From: Actinomyces mediterranea
GTDB taxonomy: Bacteria; Actinomycetota; Actinomycetes; Actinomycetales; Actinomycetaceae
Reading direction: 5' to 3'
DNA length: 64,000 nt
Assembly (NCBI RefSeq): GCF_900155595.1
Contig: NZ_FTPB01000004.1
Location: 806,001-870,000 of the forward strand
Below are positions 26,190-34,104 of this stretch, in pieces (within the stretch, counting starts at the first letter, position 1; each line of letters opens with the position of its first letter). The notes below the pieces were generated by a model, which did no database searches, had not been told where the DNA came from, and saw only the letters and a list, made by a program, of their open reading frames with translations. The translations under genes were made by a program, and so were the position numbers.

Positions 26190-26822
26190 ATGCTGCCGAA
26201 GATGGCCGTTGTTATCGACTACCAGAATGTGCACCTCACAGGGGTTGAACTCTACCTGCCGGGCCGCCCCAAAGAGGAAGGACTCATCGATCCGTTCAAG
26301 TTCGCGTGCCAGCTTGCCAAGGCACGCAACAAGGACGGAGACCATGAAGTCGAGCTTGCACGGGTCGAGGTCTACCGCGGCCTCCCCTTGCAGGAGGACG
26401 ATGCCAGCGCATACAGGCGGAACCTCGAACAACAAGCCAACTGGCAGAGTGGCCACGTCGGTGTGGTGTCAGTGAACCTACGCCCGTTAAAGTACGTGTG
26501 GGAGTGGCAACACGGCAAGAAGGTCCCCATCCGATCCACACGCCAAGAAAAGGGCGTGGACGTCCTGTGTGCTCTCGCCCTTGTTCGCCTTGCCCGCTCA
26601 GGAATGTACGACATCGTCGTTTTGGCCTCCCGGGACACCGACCTTGCGCCTGCCTTGGACGAGGCCGCGAGCTTGAAGAAGGCCAAGGTTGAGGCCGCGA
26701 AGTGGTATGACCACGATGAAAAGCGCACCTACGGCAACATCAAAACTAAGGCGCGGATCTGGACCACGTCCATGTCGCGCGAACACTTCCAACACTCGCT
26801 AGATCGACACGATTACAGGTGA
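26190..26822 (+). CDS. NYN-domain protein (PIN-like ribonuclease fold)
   Basis: Member of the NYN/LabA-DUF88 group, predicted metal-dependent RNases related to PIN domains. Acidic catalytic residues are in the right places: VVIDYQN (Asp10) at the N-terminus, KGVDVLCALALVRLA in the middle, and VLASRDTDLAPAL, the canonical S-x-D-x-D motif. Product 210 residues, complete. Homologues often belong to small accessory or defence loci, and here it stands alone between a terminator and a wrecked transposase downstream of a tRNA gene, so horizontal arrival is plausible. AAGGGG precedes the ATG. RNA target unknown. Confidence 0.85.
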   Translation: MLPKMAVVIDYQNVHLTGVELYLPGRPKEEGLIDPFKFACQLAKARNKDGDHEVELARVEVYRGLPLQEDDASAYRRNLEQQANWQSGHVGVVSVNLRPLKYVWEWQHGKKVPIRSTRQEKGVDVLCALALVRLARSGMYDIVVLASRDTDLAPALDEAASLKKAKVEAAKWYDHDEKRTYGNIKTKARIWTTSMSREHFQHSLDRHDYR

Positions 26823-26984
26823 TTGAGTGCCACTCGTGTGTATCGTCACCATTTCTAGGGCATTCACGGTACCAGGAAGGACACGGACCTAAGGGGAATC
26901 CGGGATTGTTGGACTAAATGCACTGCTCTGATCGAGGTCTTCGACTCTCTCATGGAGGAAAGTCCTGGTTTTAGTTGGGTGTGT

Positions 26985-27217
26985 GTCGTGAGAGTGAACA
27001 CTGATTCGTGTCCGGTGTGTGGCTCTCGAATGATCCTTCACGGAAAAATGAATCCCCCCAGTTGAAGCAAGTCATATCGGTGATGGACAACCAGATCGAA
27101 TCAGCCGACACCAAGCCTCACACGCCTGCCCAGCAAACGCATGATCCCCAGGTGGCAGTTGCCATCAGCTGCAACGACCTCCACCACTCGACCCCACACC
27201 ACACGACCTGGGGCTAG
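26985..27217 (+). pseudogene. Internally deleted IS1249-like transposase
   Basis: Two ends of one transposase are joined with the middle missing. The first part (to about 27050) reads VNTDSCPVCGSRMILHGKM, the N-terminal zinc-finger typical of IS1249/ISL3-like transposases. After a frame change, 27062-27217 reads LKQVISVMDNQIES and ends SCNDLHHSTPHHTTWG, matching the conserved C-terminal tail of IS1249-type transposases. The central several hundred codons with the catalytic residues are deleted. Sequence from 26823 to 26984 has no gene and may be the left flank of the element; 27218-27257 may be its right flank. I could not identify terminal repeats with confidence. Confidence 0.72.
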
Positions 27218-27257
27218 CCCAGCAACACATTGTGCCTTATAACCGCGTCGATGCAGG

Positions 27258-28247
27258 TCAGTCGGTGATGGGACGACGGCGGTAGAGCATTGCGAGGACG
27301 GCGCCGGACAGGTTGTGCCACACCGAGAAGACGGCGCCGGGCAGTGCGGTCTCCGGGGTTGCGGCGAAGTGGGTTACGGCGAGGGTCGCTGCGAGGCCCG
27401 AGTTCTGCATTCCGACCTCGACGGAGATCGTGCGGTTGACTCGCTCATGTCCGCCTGTCACCTTCGAGGCGAAATAGCCCAGCAGATAGCCAAGAATGTT
27501 GTGGCACGCGACGACGAGCAGGATGAGCAGTCCCGCCGAAAGGATCTTCGATTGCGACACGGAGACGACGGCGAGGACCACGTAGCAGATGCCTACCACG
27601 GACACCCACGGCATCGCGGGCAGGAGCGGCTCAACGATCGTCGACAGGAAGCGGCGCACGACGAGGCCGCCGACAACGGGCACGAGAACCATCTTCACAA
27701 TGGAGATCGCCATCGCCGTGGCATTGACGGGCATATAAGCGCCCGCGAGCCATCCGGTGAGCACAGGCGTCATGAGGGGGGCGAGGAGGGTCGACACGGA
27801 CGTCATCGTGACCGAGAGGGCGACATCTCCCTTGGAGAGGTAGGAGATGACATTCGAGGACGTGCCGCCGGGTGCGCAGCCGACGAGGATGACACCGACG
27901 GCGATCGCGGAGGGTAATTGGAAGACCCATGTGAGCAGCACCGCGAGGAGCGGCATGATGACGAACTGGGCGATGACGCCGATGAGAACCGGGAGTGGCC
28001 TTTTGACGACGAGCGCGAAGTCCGGCAGTGTCAGGGTGAGTCCCATGCCGAACATGATGATTCCGAGCGCCCAGTTGGTGCCCGCGGCAAGGGGTGTAAA
28101 CACGTCAGGGAGGAGCATCGCGAGAATGAAGGAGGCGATGATCATGAGGGGGAAGACGGTGACCGCAATACGCGCGGAGCGGTCTTCGCTCGTCGTAGTT
28201 CCTCCCTGTTCGGCGGAGGACTGTGGTGGTGTCGATGTACTATTCAT
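27258..28247 (-). CDS. Bile acid:sodium symporter (BASS) family transporter
   Basis: Sodium-dependent secondary transporter with about nine or ten TM segments; bacterial members carry bile acids, pantoate or other organic anions. Family features include NWALGIIMFGMGLTL, GCAPGGTSSNVISYLSKGD (the conserved discontinuous-helix GGTxSN motif) and EVGMQNSGLAATLA, the second crossover motif with conserved E and Q-N. The start at 28247 follows GGAGAG; extension to 28346 lacks a site. Product 329 residues. It follows the aminotransferase on the same strand after 43 bases and may share its transcript, but no pathway link is evident. Confidence 0.9.
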   Translation of the reverse strand: MNSTSTPPQSSAEQGGTTTSEDRSARIAVTVFPLMIIASFILAMLLPDVFTPLAAGTNWALGIIMFGMGLTLTLPDFALVVKRPLPVLIGVIAQFVIMPLLAVLLTWVFQLPSAIAVGVILVGCAPGGTSSNVISYLSKGDVALSVTMTSVSTLLAPLMTPVLTGWLAGAYMPVNATAMAISIVKMVLVPVVGGLVVRRFLSTIVEPLLPAMPWVSVVGICYVVLAVVSVSQSKILSAGLLILLVVACHNILGYLLGYFASKVTGGHERVNRTISVEVGMQNSGLAATLAVTHFAATPETALPGAVFSVWHNLSGAVLAMLYRRRPITD

Positions 28248-28290
28248 CTCTCCGTGGTACACCTCTGGCTGCTGCCCGAGATGTTTCGTC

Positions 28291-29355
28291 TCACTGGGTG
28301 GGTCCACCGCGCACAAACCTGCGCGCAGCCTCAAGGACGCGGTCATTCGTCGACGGATCTGCGACGGTGACGCGAATGCCCTCGGGGAAAGGACGCACGA
28401 CGAGGCCCGCAGCAGCGCACGCCTCGACGAAAGCGCTGCCCGTTCCGGACACGAAGACGAAGTTCGCCTGAGAATCGGGCACGTCGTATCCCATGGCCCT
28501 CAGCTCGGCGATCATCCGGTCGCGTTCGGCCACGATCCGCTGGGTGCTCATGCGAACCGACTCGTCATCGTCGAGGGAGGCCAGTGCGGCCGCCTGGGCG
28601 ATACTCGACACTCCGAAGGGGACCGACACCGCTTGGATCGCATCGATCATGTCCGCGTGTCCGATCGCGTATCCGATGCGCACCCCCGCCAGGGCGTGCG
28701 CCTTCGAGAAAGTGCGCAGGACGAGGAGGTTCGGATACTGCGCGATGAGGGGGATCGCAGTACGCCCCTCGGGATCCTCAGAGAAGTCGATATATGCCTC
28801 GTCGACGAGGACGAGCACGGTCGACGGCACTCCCCCGACGATTGAACGCACATCGTCGCGTGACAGCGCCGGACCCGTCGGGTTATTCGGCGAGCACACG
28901 ATGACGACCGCCGCATCCTGGGCGGCCTCCACCATCGCGTCGCAGTCGTGGGTCCCGTCATCTCTGAGAGGCACGGGAGCCGCATGGCCGTGGCAGGCGG
29001 GGATCGCGATCGGGTAGGACTCGAAGGATCGCCACGGGTAGACGACCTTCGCCCCCGGTTCGCACACGGCAGTCAGCGCGGCGATGAGCAGGGCAGAAGA
29101 GCCTGTCCCCACGCAGATCTGGTCGGCGTCGACGCCGAGGCGCCCGGCGAGGGCGTTGCGCACGGGGGCGGCAGTGAGGTCCGGGTATCGGTTGACCGTG
29201 TCGAGGTGGCGGGCCATCTGATTGATGACCGCCTGTGATGGCGCATCGGGGATCTCGTTGGAGGAGATCTTCACAGCCCCGGGGGCGCTCTTGCCCGGCG
29301 CGTAGCGTGGGAGGTCGACGACTTGGGGACGGATCGGGACACGGCATTCGCTCAT
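28291..29355 (-). CDS. Histidinol-phosphate/aromatic aminotransferase-like enzyme (PLP, class I/II)
   Basis: PLP-dependent aminotransferase of the HisC/Pat branch. Visible motifs are KISSNE near residue 29, NRYPD, GTGSSALL, CSPNNPTG (PLP/substrate Asn), VDEAYIDF (Asp binding the pyridine N), and FSKAHALAGVRIGY with the Schiff-base Lys. Product 354 residues, as in HisC and aromatic aminotransferase Pat. No his genes are adjacent, so an aromatic-amino-acid role (Pat) is as likely as histidine synthesis; pheA elsewhere in the window would supply a substrate route. The start is weak, with AGGAC upstream. Confidence 0.88.
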   Translation of the reverse strand: MSECRVPIRPQVVDLPRYAPGKSAPGAVKISSNEIPDAPSQAVINQMARHLDTVNRYPDLTAAPVRNALAGRLGVDADQICVGTGSSALLIAALTAVCEPGAKVVYPWRSFESYPIAIPACHGHAAPVPLRDDGTHDCDAMVEAAQDAAVVIVCSPNNPTGPALSRDDVRSIVGGVPSTVLVLVDEAYIDFSEDPEGRTAIPLIAQYPNLLVLRTFSKAHALAGVRIGYAIGHADMIDAIQAVSVPFGVSSIAQAAALASLDDDESVRMSTQRIVAERDRMIAELRAMGYDVPDSQANFVFVSGTGSAFVEACAAAGLVVRPFPEGIRVTVADPSTNDRVLEAARRFVRGGPTQ

Positions 29356-29466
29356 ATGGCAGTCCTACCGCATACGACGCACGCGCGCGACCATACGGCC
29401 ACCACGTGAGAGGGGACGAGTTCGGTGCAGCAGGACGAATCAGGCGGAGTGCGGGATAATGGGGTC

Positions 29467-29850
29467 ATGGAGTTCGTTCTTCGCTTGGCCGCGACAATGG
29501 CCGGAATCTGGGTGTCGACGCGTCTCGTGCCCTCTATCAGCTTCGATGAGGGGACCTCACTGTCGACGACGCTGATCTCCCTCGCAGTCATCGCACTGGT
29601 ATTCACCGTCATCAACTCCATTATCAAGCCGATCGTGAAGACCCTCGCCTTCCCCCTGTACATCCTGACCTTCGGGCTCTTCGCACTCATCACGAATTCG
29701 TTGATGTTCGCGCTCACGGGGTGGCTGTCCACGCAATTGGGCTTCCCCTTCCACACGGGCGGCTTCGTGTCGTGCGTCCTCGGCGCCCTCATCACCGCTG
29801 TCGTCTCATCGATCGTATACGGCCTCGTCGGCTCCGATTCGAAGAACTGA
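29467..29850 (+). CDS. Small phage-holin-family (YvlD-like) membrane protein
   Basis: A 127-residue protein with four TM segments, of the YvlD / mycobacterial phage holin superfamily IV group, which is chromosomal and envelope-stress associated rather than phage-borne. Signature residues are VNSIIKPIVKTLAFPLYILTFGLF, rendered here as INSIIKPIVK and FPLYILTFGLFALITN. The ATG has no ribosome-binding site, but an extended -10 (GATAAT, 29455-29460) lies six bases upstream, strongly suggesting a leaderless message. Divergent from the aminotransferase. Confidence 0.85.
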   Translation: MEFVLRLAATMAGIWVSTRLVPSISFDEGTSLSTTLISLAVIALVFTVINSIIKPIVKTLAFPLYILTFGLFALITNSLMFALTGWLSTQLGFPFHTGGFVSCVLGALITAVVSSIVYGLVGSDSKN

Positions 29851-29894
29851 GTCGCTGCCCTGGCCGCTCGGCGCACGCCGCCGAGTCGCACCCG

Positions 29895-31538
29895 TCACTG
29901 TGGTTCGTAGGTTCTGCGCGTATCGAAGACGAATGCGGTCGACGCGGTATTCGCCTCCAACCCGAGGCTGTGTCTGCGATGCTCTTCCCACTCGTATACG
30001 TCGCCGCTCTCTCCGCCCTCGATGGACTCCATCAATGTGCGGTAGGTGCCCAGGTCGTGCGCTGTCGGGACGCCATCGGGGGCGACCTCGGGCGGGTAGT
30101 GGGCGCCGTCGAAGTGGACGGTGAGCGTATCGGAGTCCGCTCGGTTCGCCGCGCCGTCGAGCGCGGGGACGAGGTCGCGCGTGTTCTCGAGGTGTAGAGC
30201 CGATACTCCCGGCGCAGGTGGGGAGGCGGCTGTCGGTGATCCGGCGGTGAGGACCGATGACACTGAGTAGTGTTCGACGACGTCGGGGTCCGATCCGAGT
30301 TGGGCGGCGATGATTCCGCCCTGGGAGTGGCCGACGAGTTCGACGTTCTCCCCCGGCGCGATGCCCGCCATGTCCATGGCGGCGAGTACGGCGCGGCGCT
30401 GGTCGGAGTCGGCGCCGGATACAGCCTGGAAGTTGGTGAGCATGTCCTGCGGGTTCGTCCCGCCCGCTCCCCACTGCTGGGTTCCCCGGATGATGACGCT
30501 CCATGACCTCGTTGTCGTCCCATCGGCGCCGGGGGTGTCGTGGCGGAGGACCGTGATTTGGCCTTCGTCTCCGCCGCTTCGCATGCCCGACAATGCGGCG
30601 AGAGCCTGAGAGGGCGAGTGCGGGGTGGCGGCCGGGGTCGGCGCCTGCCCGGGCGGCATGTCGGGGACGACCGGCGTGCTCCGCGTGCGCAGGTGTGTGC
30701 CCACGGGGTTGTTCCCCAGTGAGGCGAAGACGGAGAACAGGCCGGCACTGACGGGTATCCCGCCCCCGGGGACGAGGACGGCCCCCGACCAAGCGGGCTC
30801 GTTAGAGGGGACGACGCGCGTCATCGCGGCGTCTCCTGTGCCTGTGGAGATGACGACCCCGGTGGGGCGGCCCTTCGCCCAGGCGCTCGCCCCCTGGGCC
30901 CAGACCCCTGCCAGCTGAGATGCCCTCTGTGTTCCCACTGCATTGTCGGGTGGTGCGTCCCCCCACGTCAGCGGCGTCCGGGCGGAGATGTGTCGCCCGA
31001 AACCGTCGATGTCGAATTGGGTGCGAGGACTGGACAGCAGATCCGATTCGCCGAACGCGAAGGCGAGCCCCGCGGCGCCGATATCCTCCATCCGCGCGCC
31101 GGGTTCGATGGTGTGCTCCAGGATGAATCTCTTCAGGGGATGTGCACCATTCGACGGGTGCGAGGAGTCAGTCGGCGCAGTTCCCAGGTGCATCTCCGCT
31201 GTCTTCTCGAAGGCGTGGAAGCGCTGGGCGTCCCCCTCTGCTGCGATGTAGATGGCGGCGGCGTAGGCGAGATGAGTGCAGAACTCATTGATCCGCCGGG
31301 CGACGGCAGTGGCGAGCGCCAGCGCCTCCGCCACCGATGCTGCGGCGATTGGCGTGGCGATCGGTGCTTTCCTCGAGGCCGTCCGGATGGCCTCTTCCGC
31401 GCGGGCGAGAGCAGTGATCACGGCTTCTACATCTTCGCCGTAGCTGCGCAGTCGCAGGTAGGAGGCGATGAGTTCGTCGGTGTCGACACTGGTGCGCCCG
31501 CCGGAGATGACGATATGCGCCGTCTGTTCAGGAGGCAC
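29895..31538 (-). CDS. Helical-N-terminus protein with alpha/beta-hydrolase (lipase-like) domain, locus A
   Basis: Last gene of a five-gene operon. The N-terminal 90 residues are helical (LIASYLRLRSYGEDVEAVITAL) and resemble the LXG/WXG-type leaders of actinobacterial secreted proteins. From about residue 300 there is an alpha/beta-hydrolase fold with VELVGHSQGGIIAAQ (nucleophile Ser near 402), NTRDLVPALDG (candidate Asp) and AHDLGTY (candidate His), a full lipase/esterase triad. The GTG at 31538 is chosen because GGGAGG lies six bases upstream. The gene overlaps its upstream neighbour by 11 bases. A homologous domain is encoded at 41368-42984. No signal peptide is visible, so export would need an ESX-type or other route. 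Product 547 residues. Confidence 0.75.
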   Translation of the reverse strand: MPPEQTAHIVISGGRTSVDTDELIASYLRLRSYGEDVEAVITALARAEEAIRTASRKAPIATPIAAASVAEALALATAVARRINEFCTHLAYAAAIYIAAEGDAQRFHAFEKTAEMHLGTAPTDSSHPSNGAHPLKRFILEHTIEPGARMEDIGAAGLAFAFGESDLLSSPRTQFDIDGFGRHISARTPLTWGDAPPDNAVGTQRASQLAGVWAQGASAWAKGRPTGVVISTGTGDAAMTRVVPSNEPAWSGAVLVPGGGIPVSAGLFSVFASLGNNPVGTHLRTRSTPVVPDMPPGQAPTPAATPHSPSQALAALSGMRSGGDEGQITVLRHDTPGADGTTTRSWSVIIRGTQQWGAGGTNPQDMLTNFQAVSGADSDQRRAVLAAMDMAGIAPGENVELVGHSQGGIIAAQLGSDPDVVEHYSVSSVLTAGSPTAASPPAPGVSALHLENTRDLVPALDGAANRADSDTLTVHFDGAHYPPEVAPDGVPTAHDLGTYRTLMESIEGGESGDVYEWEEHRRHSLGLEANTASTAFVFDTRRTYEPQ

Positions 31539-31836
31539 GTCCAACCTCCCACCACTGCGGAACCGTCAACGGCAGGAGGCTGATCGGCTCCGGTGCCGCC
31601 GCCACCTCATCGCACTGCTCATTGACGTGGGTGAGAGCCCATTCGAGGCTCTCTACAAGAGAGGAGAGGTCTGCTGCGATTGAGGAACGGACGCCGTGAG
31701 CGGCATCGGCGCTGGCGCCCTCCCACCCGGTGAGAGGTTCCACTGCGAAGATGAGACGCGCATTGTCTGTTTCAGTGTGTGCAGCGGTGATCTGTGTGCG
31801 TGCTGCGTCGAGTTGTTCGAGAATCCACGGGGTCAT
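31528..31836 (-). CDS. WXG100-like small helical protein, locus A
   Basis: A 102-residue protein of WXG100 size: two helices flanking a W-x-G turn (LTGWEGASADAAHGV, followed by a long second helix SSLVESLEWALTHVNEQ). WXG100 proteins are ESX/type VII substrates or chaperones that form helical hairpin dimers. The ATG at 31836 is selected for the strong AGGAGG four bases upstream. The frame stays open to a GTG at 32022, which would abut the preceding gene, but that extension has poorer codon usage and no site. If the short start is right, 31837-32018 is a leader region. Overlaps the downstream hydrolase gene by 11 bases. Confidence 0.68.
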   Translation of the reverse strand: MTPWILEQLDAARTQITAAHTETDNARLIFAVEPLTGWEGASADAAHGVRSSIAADLSSLVESLEWALTHVNEQCDEVAAAPEPISLLPLTVPQWWEVGRAS

Positions 31837-32018
31837 TGCGCCTCCTGAGTCCATCGCGATCACGGCGCACACTATCGGGGCGTCATATCTCTCTGCGAGG
31901 ACGAGGAGCGGCTCCTGTGAGTGTTCGGATTCGAGCCGGACAAGTGTGGATGCAATCCCCTTGTGGATAAACCGGTTCCGCCGGATGAGAGCATCAGTGG
32001 TCGGTTGAGCGGATCCGA

Positions 32019-32567
32019 TCACCAGTCGGCAATGCCGAATTCTCGACGGGGGGCACTGAGGTCGTCAATGAAACGTTGCTGAGCGTCGAGCCAGTCGATG
32101 CGCAGTGTTGCCGCCCGTTCGGCGATGCTACTGGCGAGGTCGAGCGAATCGGGGTTCGTCTCGACGAAAGCGGCGAAGTTGGAGGAGTTGCACACGCAGT
32201 CTGCGGGGATTCCCGCTTCGGCGGCATCGGTGAACGCCTGTTCTGCAGCCTCGCGCAGCCTCAGGAGGTTGTCTCCAAGGCCTGCATGGGCGTCGGCGGT
32301 GGCCGTTATGAGGGGGGCGATGTCCGCGGGCACGGTCCGGGCCCACTCCTGAAGGTTGACCGCCGCCTGGGACAGGGCGACCGGATCGCCCGGGACGAGT
32401 TCGCCGGGAGTCGCCGGGATCCTCGTTACCGTGCCCGTCGGAGAGAATTCTGTGGGGCCGACTCCCTCACATCCTGTGCGTTCGAGCAACAAGACGGCGA
32501 TGAGGCGGGAGAGCTCACGAGTGTCGGGTCGTCCACAATCGGCGTGCACATCGGCGAGACGCATCAT
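32019..32567 (-). CDS. Hypothetical helical protein, locus A
   Basis: Unrecognised 182-residue protein. The second half is predicted helical (LSQAAVNLQEWARTVPADIAPL, then AGLGDNLLRLREAAEQAFTDAAEAG and AERAATLRIDWLDAQQRFIDDL), like the helical hairpins of type VII substrates, but no W-x-G turn is evident. It has no signal peptide or membrane segment. Its ATG overlaps the lipoprotein stop (ATGA), so it is translated from the same message. By position it could be a partner or chaperone of the adjacent WXG-type proteins; this is inference from context only. Confidence 0.6.
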   Translation of the reverse strand: MMRLADVHADCGRPDTRELSRLIAVLLLERTGCEGVGPTEFSPTGTVTRIPATPGELVPGDPVALSQAAVNLQEWARTVPADIAPLITATADAHAGLGDNLLRLREAAEQAFTDAAEAGIPADCVCNSSNFAAFVETNPDSLDLASSIAERAATLRIDWLDAQQRFIDDLSAPRREFGIADW

Positions 32568-32974
32568 TTGCCTTCTTCAATCCTCTTGATACCGGGGGGC
32601 AGCGGCAACGCGTCCCATTCCTTCGTCCATACACCGTCCACCTGCACGACCTTCGAGTGGCCGATATCCGAGGACAATAACCACAGGACGTCCTCGTCCT
32701 CCTGCCAGATGACTCCGACGGGGTGGGCGCTCATGAGATAACGCCGATCGTCCTGCCAGACGATCGTGCCCGAGGAGTCCTTGATGACGGGGTAGACATT
32801 GCGTTTGCCGTTGATCTGCTCTGAGAGGAACTCCGAGGTATACCCGCCCGATGGGGACGTGCGCGTCTCGCCGTCGCGCAGGACCGCCGGATCGGGCCCG
32901 GTGCACGCTGCAAGCCCGAATATTGCGAGGACCGAGGCGAGGAGGACCCCGCCCAGCTTTGCACGACGATTCAT
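32564..32974 (-). CDS. Lipoprotein paired with a WXG100-headed protein, locus A
   Basis: A 136-residue lipoprotein: basic start MNRR, hydrophobic core, and lipobox LAAC with the lipidated Cys24. The mature part (VIKDSSGTIVWQDDRRYLM ... HPVGVIWQEDEDVLWLLSSDIG, abbreviated) looks like a beta-rich domain. The start at 32974 overlaps the upstream gene's stop by one base (TGATG), giving tight coupling; a GTG at 32986 is the alternative. An overlapping lipoprotein also follows the homologous gene at 51517-52668, so the pairing is conserved within this genome. A membrane-anchored immunity or receptor role is possible but unproven. Confidence 0.75.
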   Translation of the reverse strand: MNRRAKLGGVLLASVLAIFGLAACTGPDPAVLRDGETRTSPSGGYTSEFLSEQINGKRNVYPVIKDSSGTIVWQDDRRYLMSAHPVGVIWQEDEDVLWLLSSDIGHSKVVQVDGVWTKEWDALPLPPGIKRIEEGK

Positions 32975-33939
32975 CAGTGCGGCCACCCCTTCCCGGAGAC
33001 GACATTGCCGTGAGCATCGACGATGACAGTCGTCTCTCCCTGCCAGCCGATATGGATGTCATAGGGATCGGCTCTGCCGAAGGTGATGATCTCGGCGATG
33101 GTGGATTTCCACCGATCCGTCCCGTATTGAGGATTCGGGTCGATCCTATCGTTCCACCGATAGTTCGACGCCACGGTGACTTCGTAGGTGCCGTCCTCGA
33201 GCGGACGGACTCTGGTCGTGCCATTGTGGTTGAATCCCCCGGCATTCGCATCGGTGCCGTGGAGGTACTGGTGGCCGACGATGCCTTCGCCGTTCTCCAT
33301 CTCCATGGGCGACGTCGTGTTGAAGGTCCCATCGGTCTGCCCGGTCTGAAGGTATTGCTCGACCGCGGCCTTCGCCTGTTCGTCATTGATTGCGGCGACG
33401 TTCTGAGTGAGCATCGGGCTGGATTCCATGTATTCCGTCCACGTCGGATCGTTGTCGATGGTCCAATCGTCGCCTCCGCTGAGGTAGCGATCGAGAATCG
33501 CCCGACCGGCCCAGTCGTTGGACGTGTGCGAAAATCCTGTGCGGTCCCCGGGCAGGCGATCGTTGCGGACCCGTCTGCCGTCGCGCCCGTCGGGGTTCCG
33601 ATCCCTATCGCGCCCCCGGTTGCCGTCGCTTGCGCCGCTGCTGGTGAGCACCATGCCGACTCCTGCGATGGCGCCGTCGCTGCTGCTCGTCTTCTCCTGG
33701 TCGGCTGCCTCACCATTCAACCGGGTCCTCGTCTCATTCAAGGCGGTGGAACTGTGCGTCAAAAGCGTTCGACAGTGCTTCCACGTGTGCTCGAACCTGT
33801 CCGCGTCCGGGCCCCTCCATCCCGCATGCGCTAAGAGGGCCGTCATATCGCGTTCGATGAGGTTGAGTTGCTCGGCCGACTCGCCCATCGCCAACGCCAG
33901 TCGGCGAACCTCCTGAGCATCCATCCCAACAAGTGCCAC
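32974..33939 (-). CDS. WXG100-headed protein with conserved C-terminal domain, locus A
   Basis: First gene of the five-gene operon. Residues 1-85 form a WXG100-type hairpin (VALVGMDAQEVRRLALAMGES, here split, then HAGWRGPDADRFEHTW), a low-complexity Arg/Asp/Gly linker follows, and a C-terminal domain begins near residue 150. That domain shares order and wording with the protein at 51517-52668: an MLTQNVAA-like helix, GGFNHNG, then a Y-x-V-x-V...YRWNDR strand pair. The GTG at 33939 is chosen because GGAG sits eight bases upstream and MxLVGMD is the usual beginning of such proteins. Organisation (targeting head, linker, variable tip) is that of polymorphic secreted effectors; catalytic residues are not identifiable. 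Product 321 residues. Confidence 0.7.
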   Translation of the reverse strand: MALVGMDAQEVRRLALAMGESAEQLNLIERDMTALLAHAGWRGPDADRFEHTWKHCRTLLTHSSTALNETRTRLNGEAADQEKTSSSDGAIAGVGMVLTSSGASDGNRGRDRDRNPDGRDGRRVRNDRLPGDRTGFSHTSNDWAGRAILDRYLSGGDDWTIDNDPTWTEYMESSPMLTQNVAAINDEQAKAAVEQYLQTGQTDGTFNTTSPMEMENGEGIVGHQYLHGTDANAGGFNHNGTTRVRPLEDGTYEVTVASNYRWNDRIDPNPQYGTDRWKSTIAEIITFGRADPYDIHIGWQGETTVIVDAHGNVVSGKGWPH

Positions 33940-34104
33940 GCTGTATGCTCCAATGGGTCGACGATCGTAGGTTCTCACTGTAGGGGATGGCAAGGAGCCG
34001 TTTCAAGGGAATTTGGTGTCGACTGAATGAGCCTCTGCCAGACCGGGGCGGGCACCGCTGGCGACTACTCTGATATCGACTCATGACAGCTGATCGGAGA
34101 ACGC

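Noticed and set aside
29467-29850. Evidence of a prophage from the phage-holin-family annotation
   Set aside because: YvlD-like proteins are chromosomal, and no other phage gene is nearby.
31837-32022. N-terminal extension of the 102-residue WXG100-like protein to the GTG at 32022
   Set aside because: No ribosome-binding site and poorer codon usage, whereas the ATG at 31836 has AGGAGG; kept as an alternative only.
32577-33716. A 379-codon minus-strand frame overlapping the WXG and lipoprotein genes
   Set aside because: Its Arg/Pro/Ser-rich translation is a frame shadow, and the other frame has a lipobox and a WXG head.
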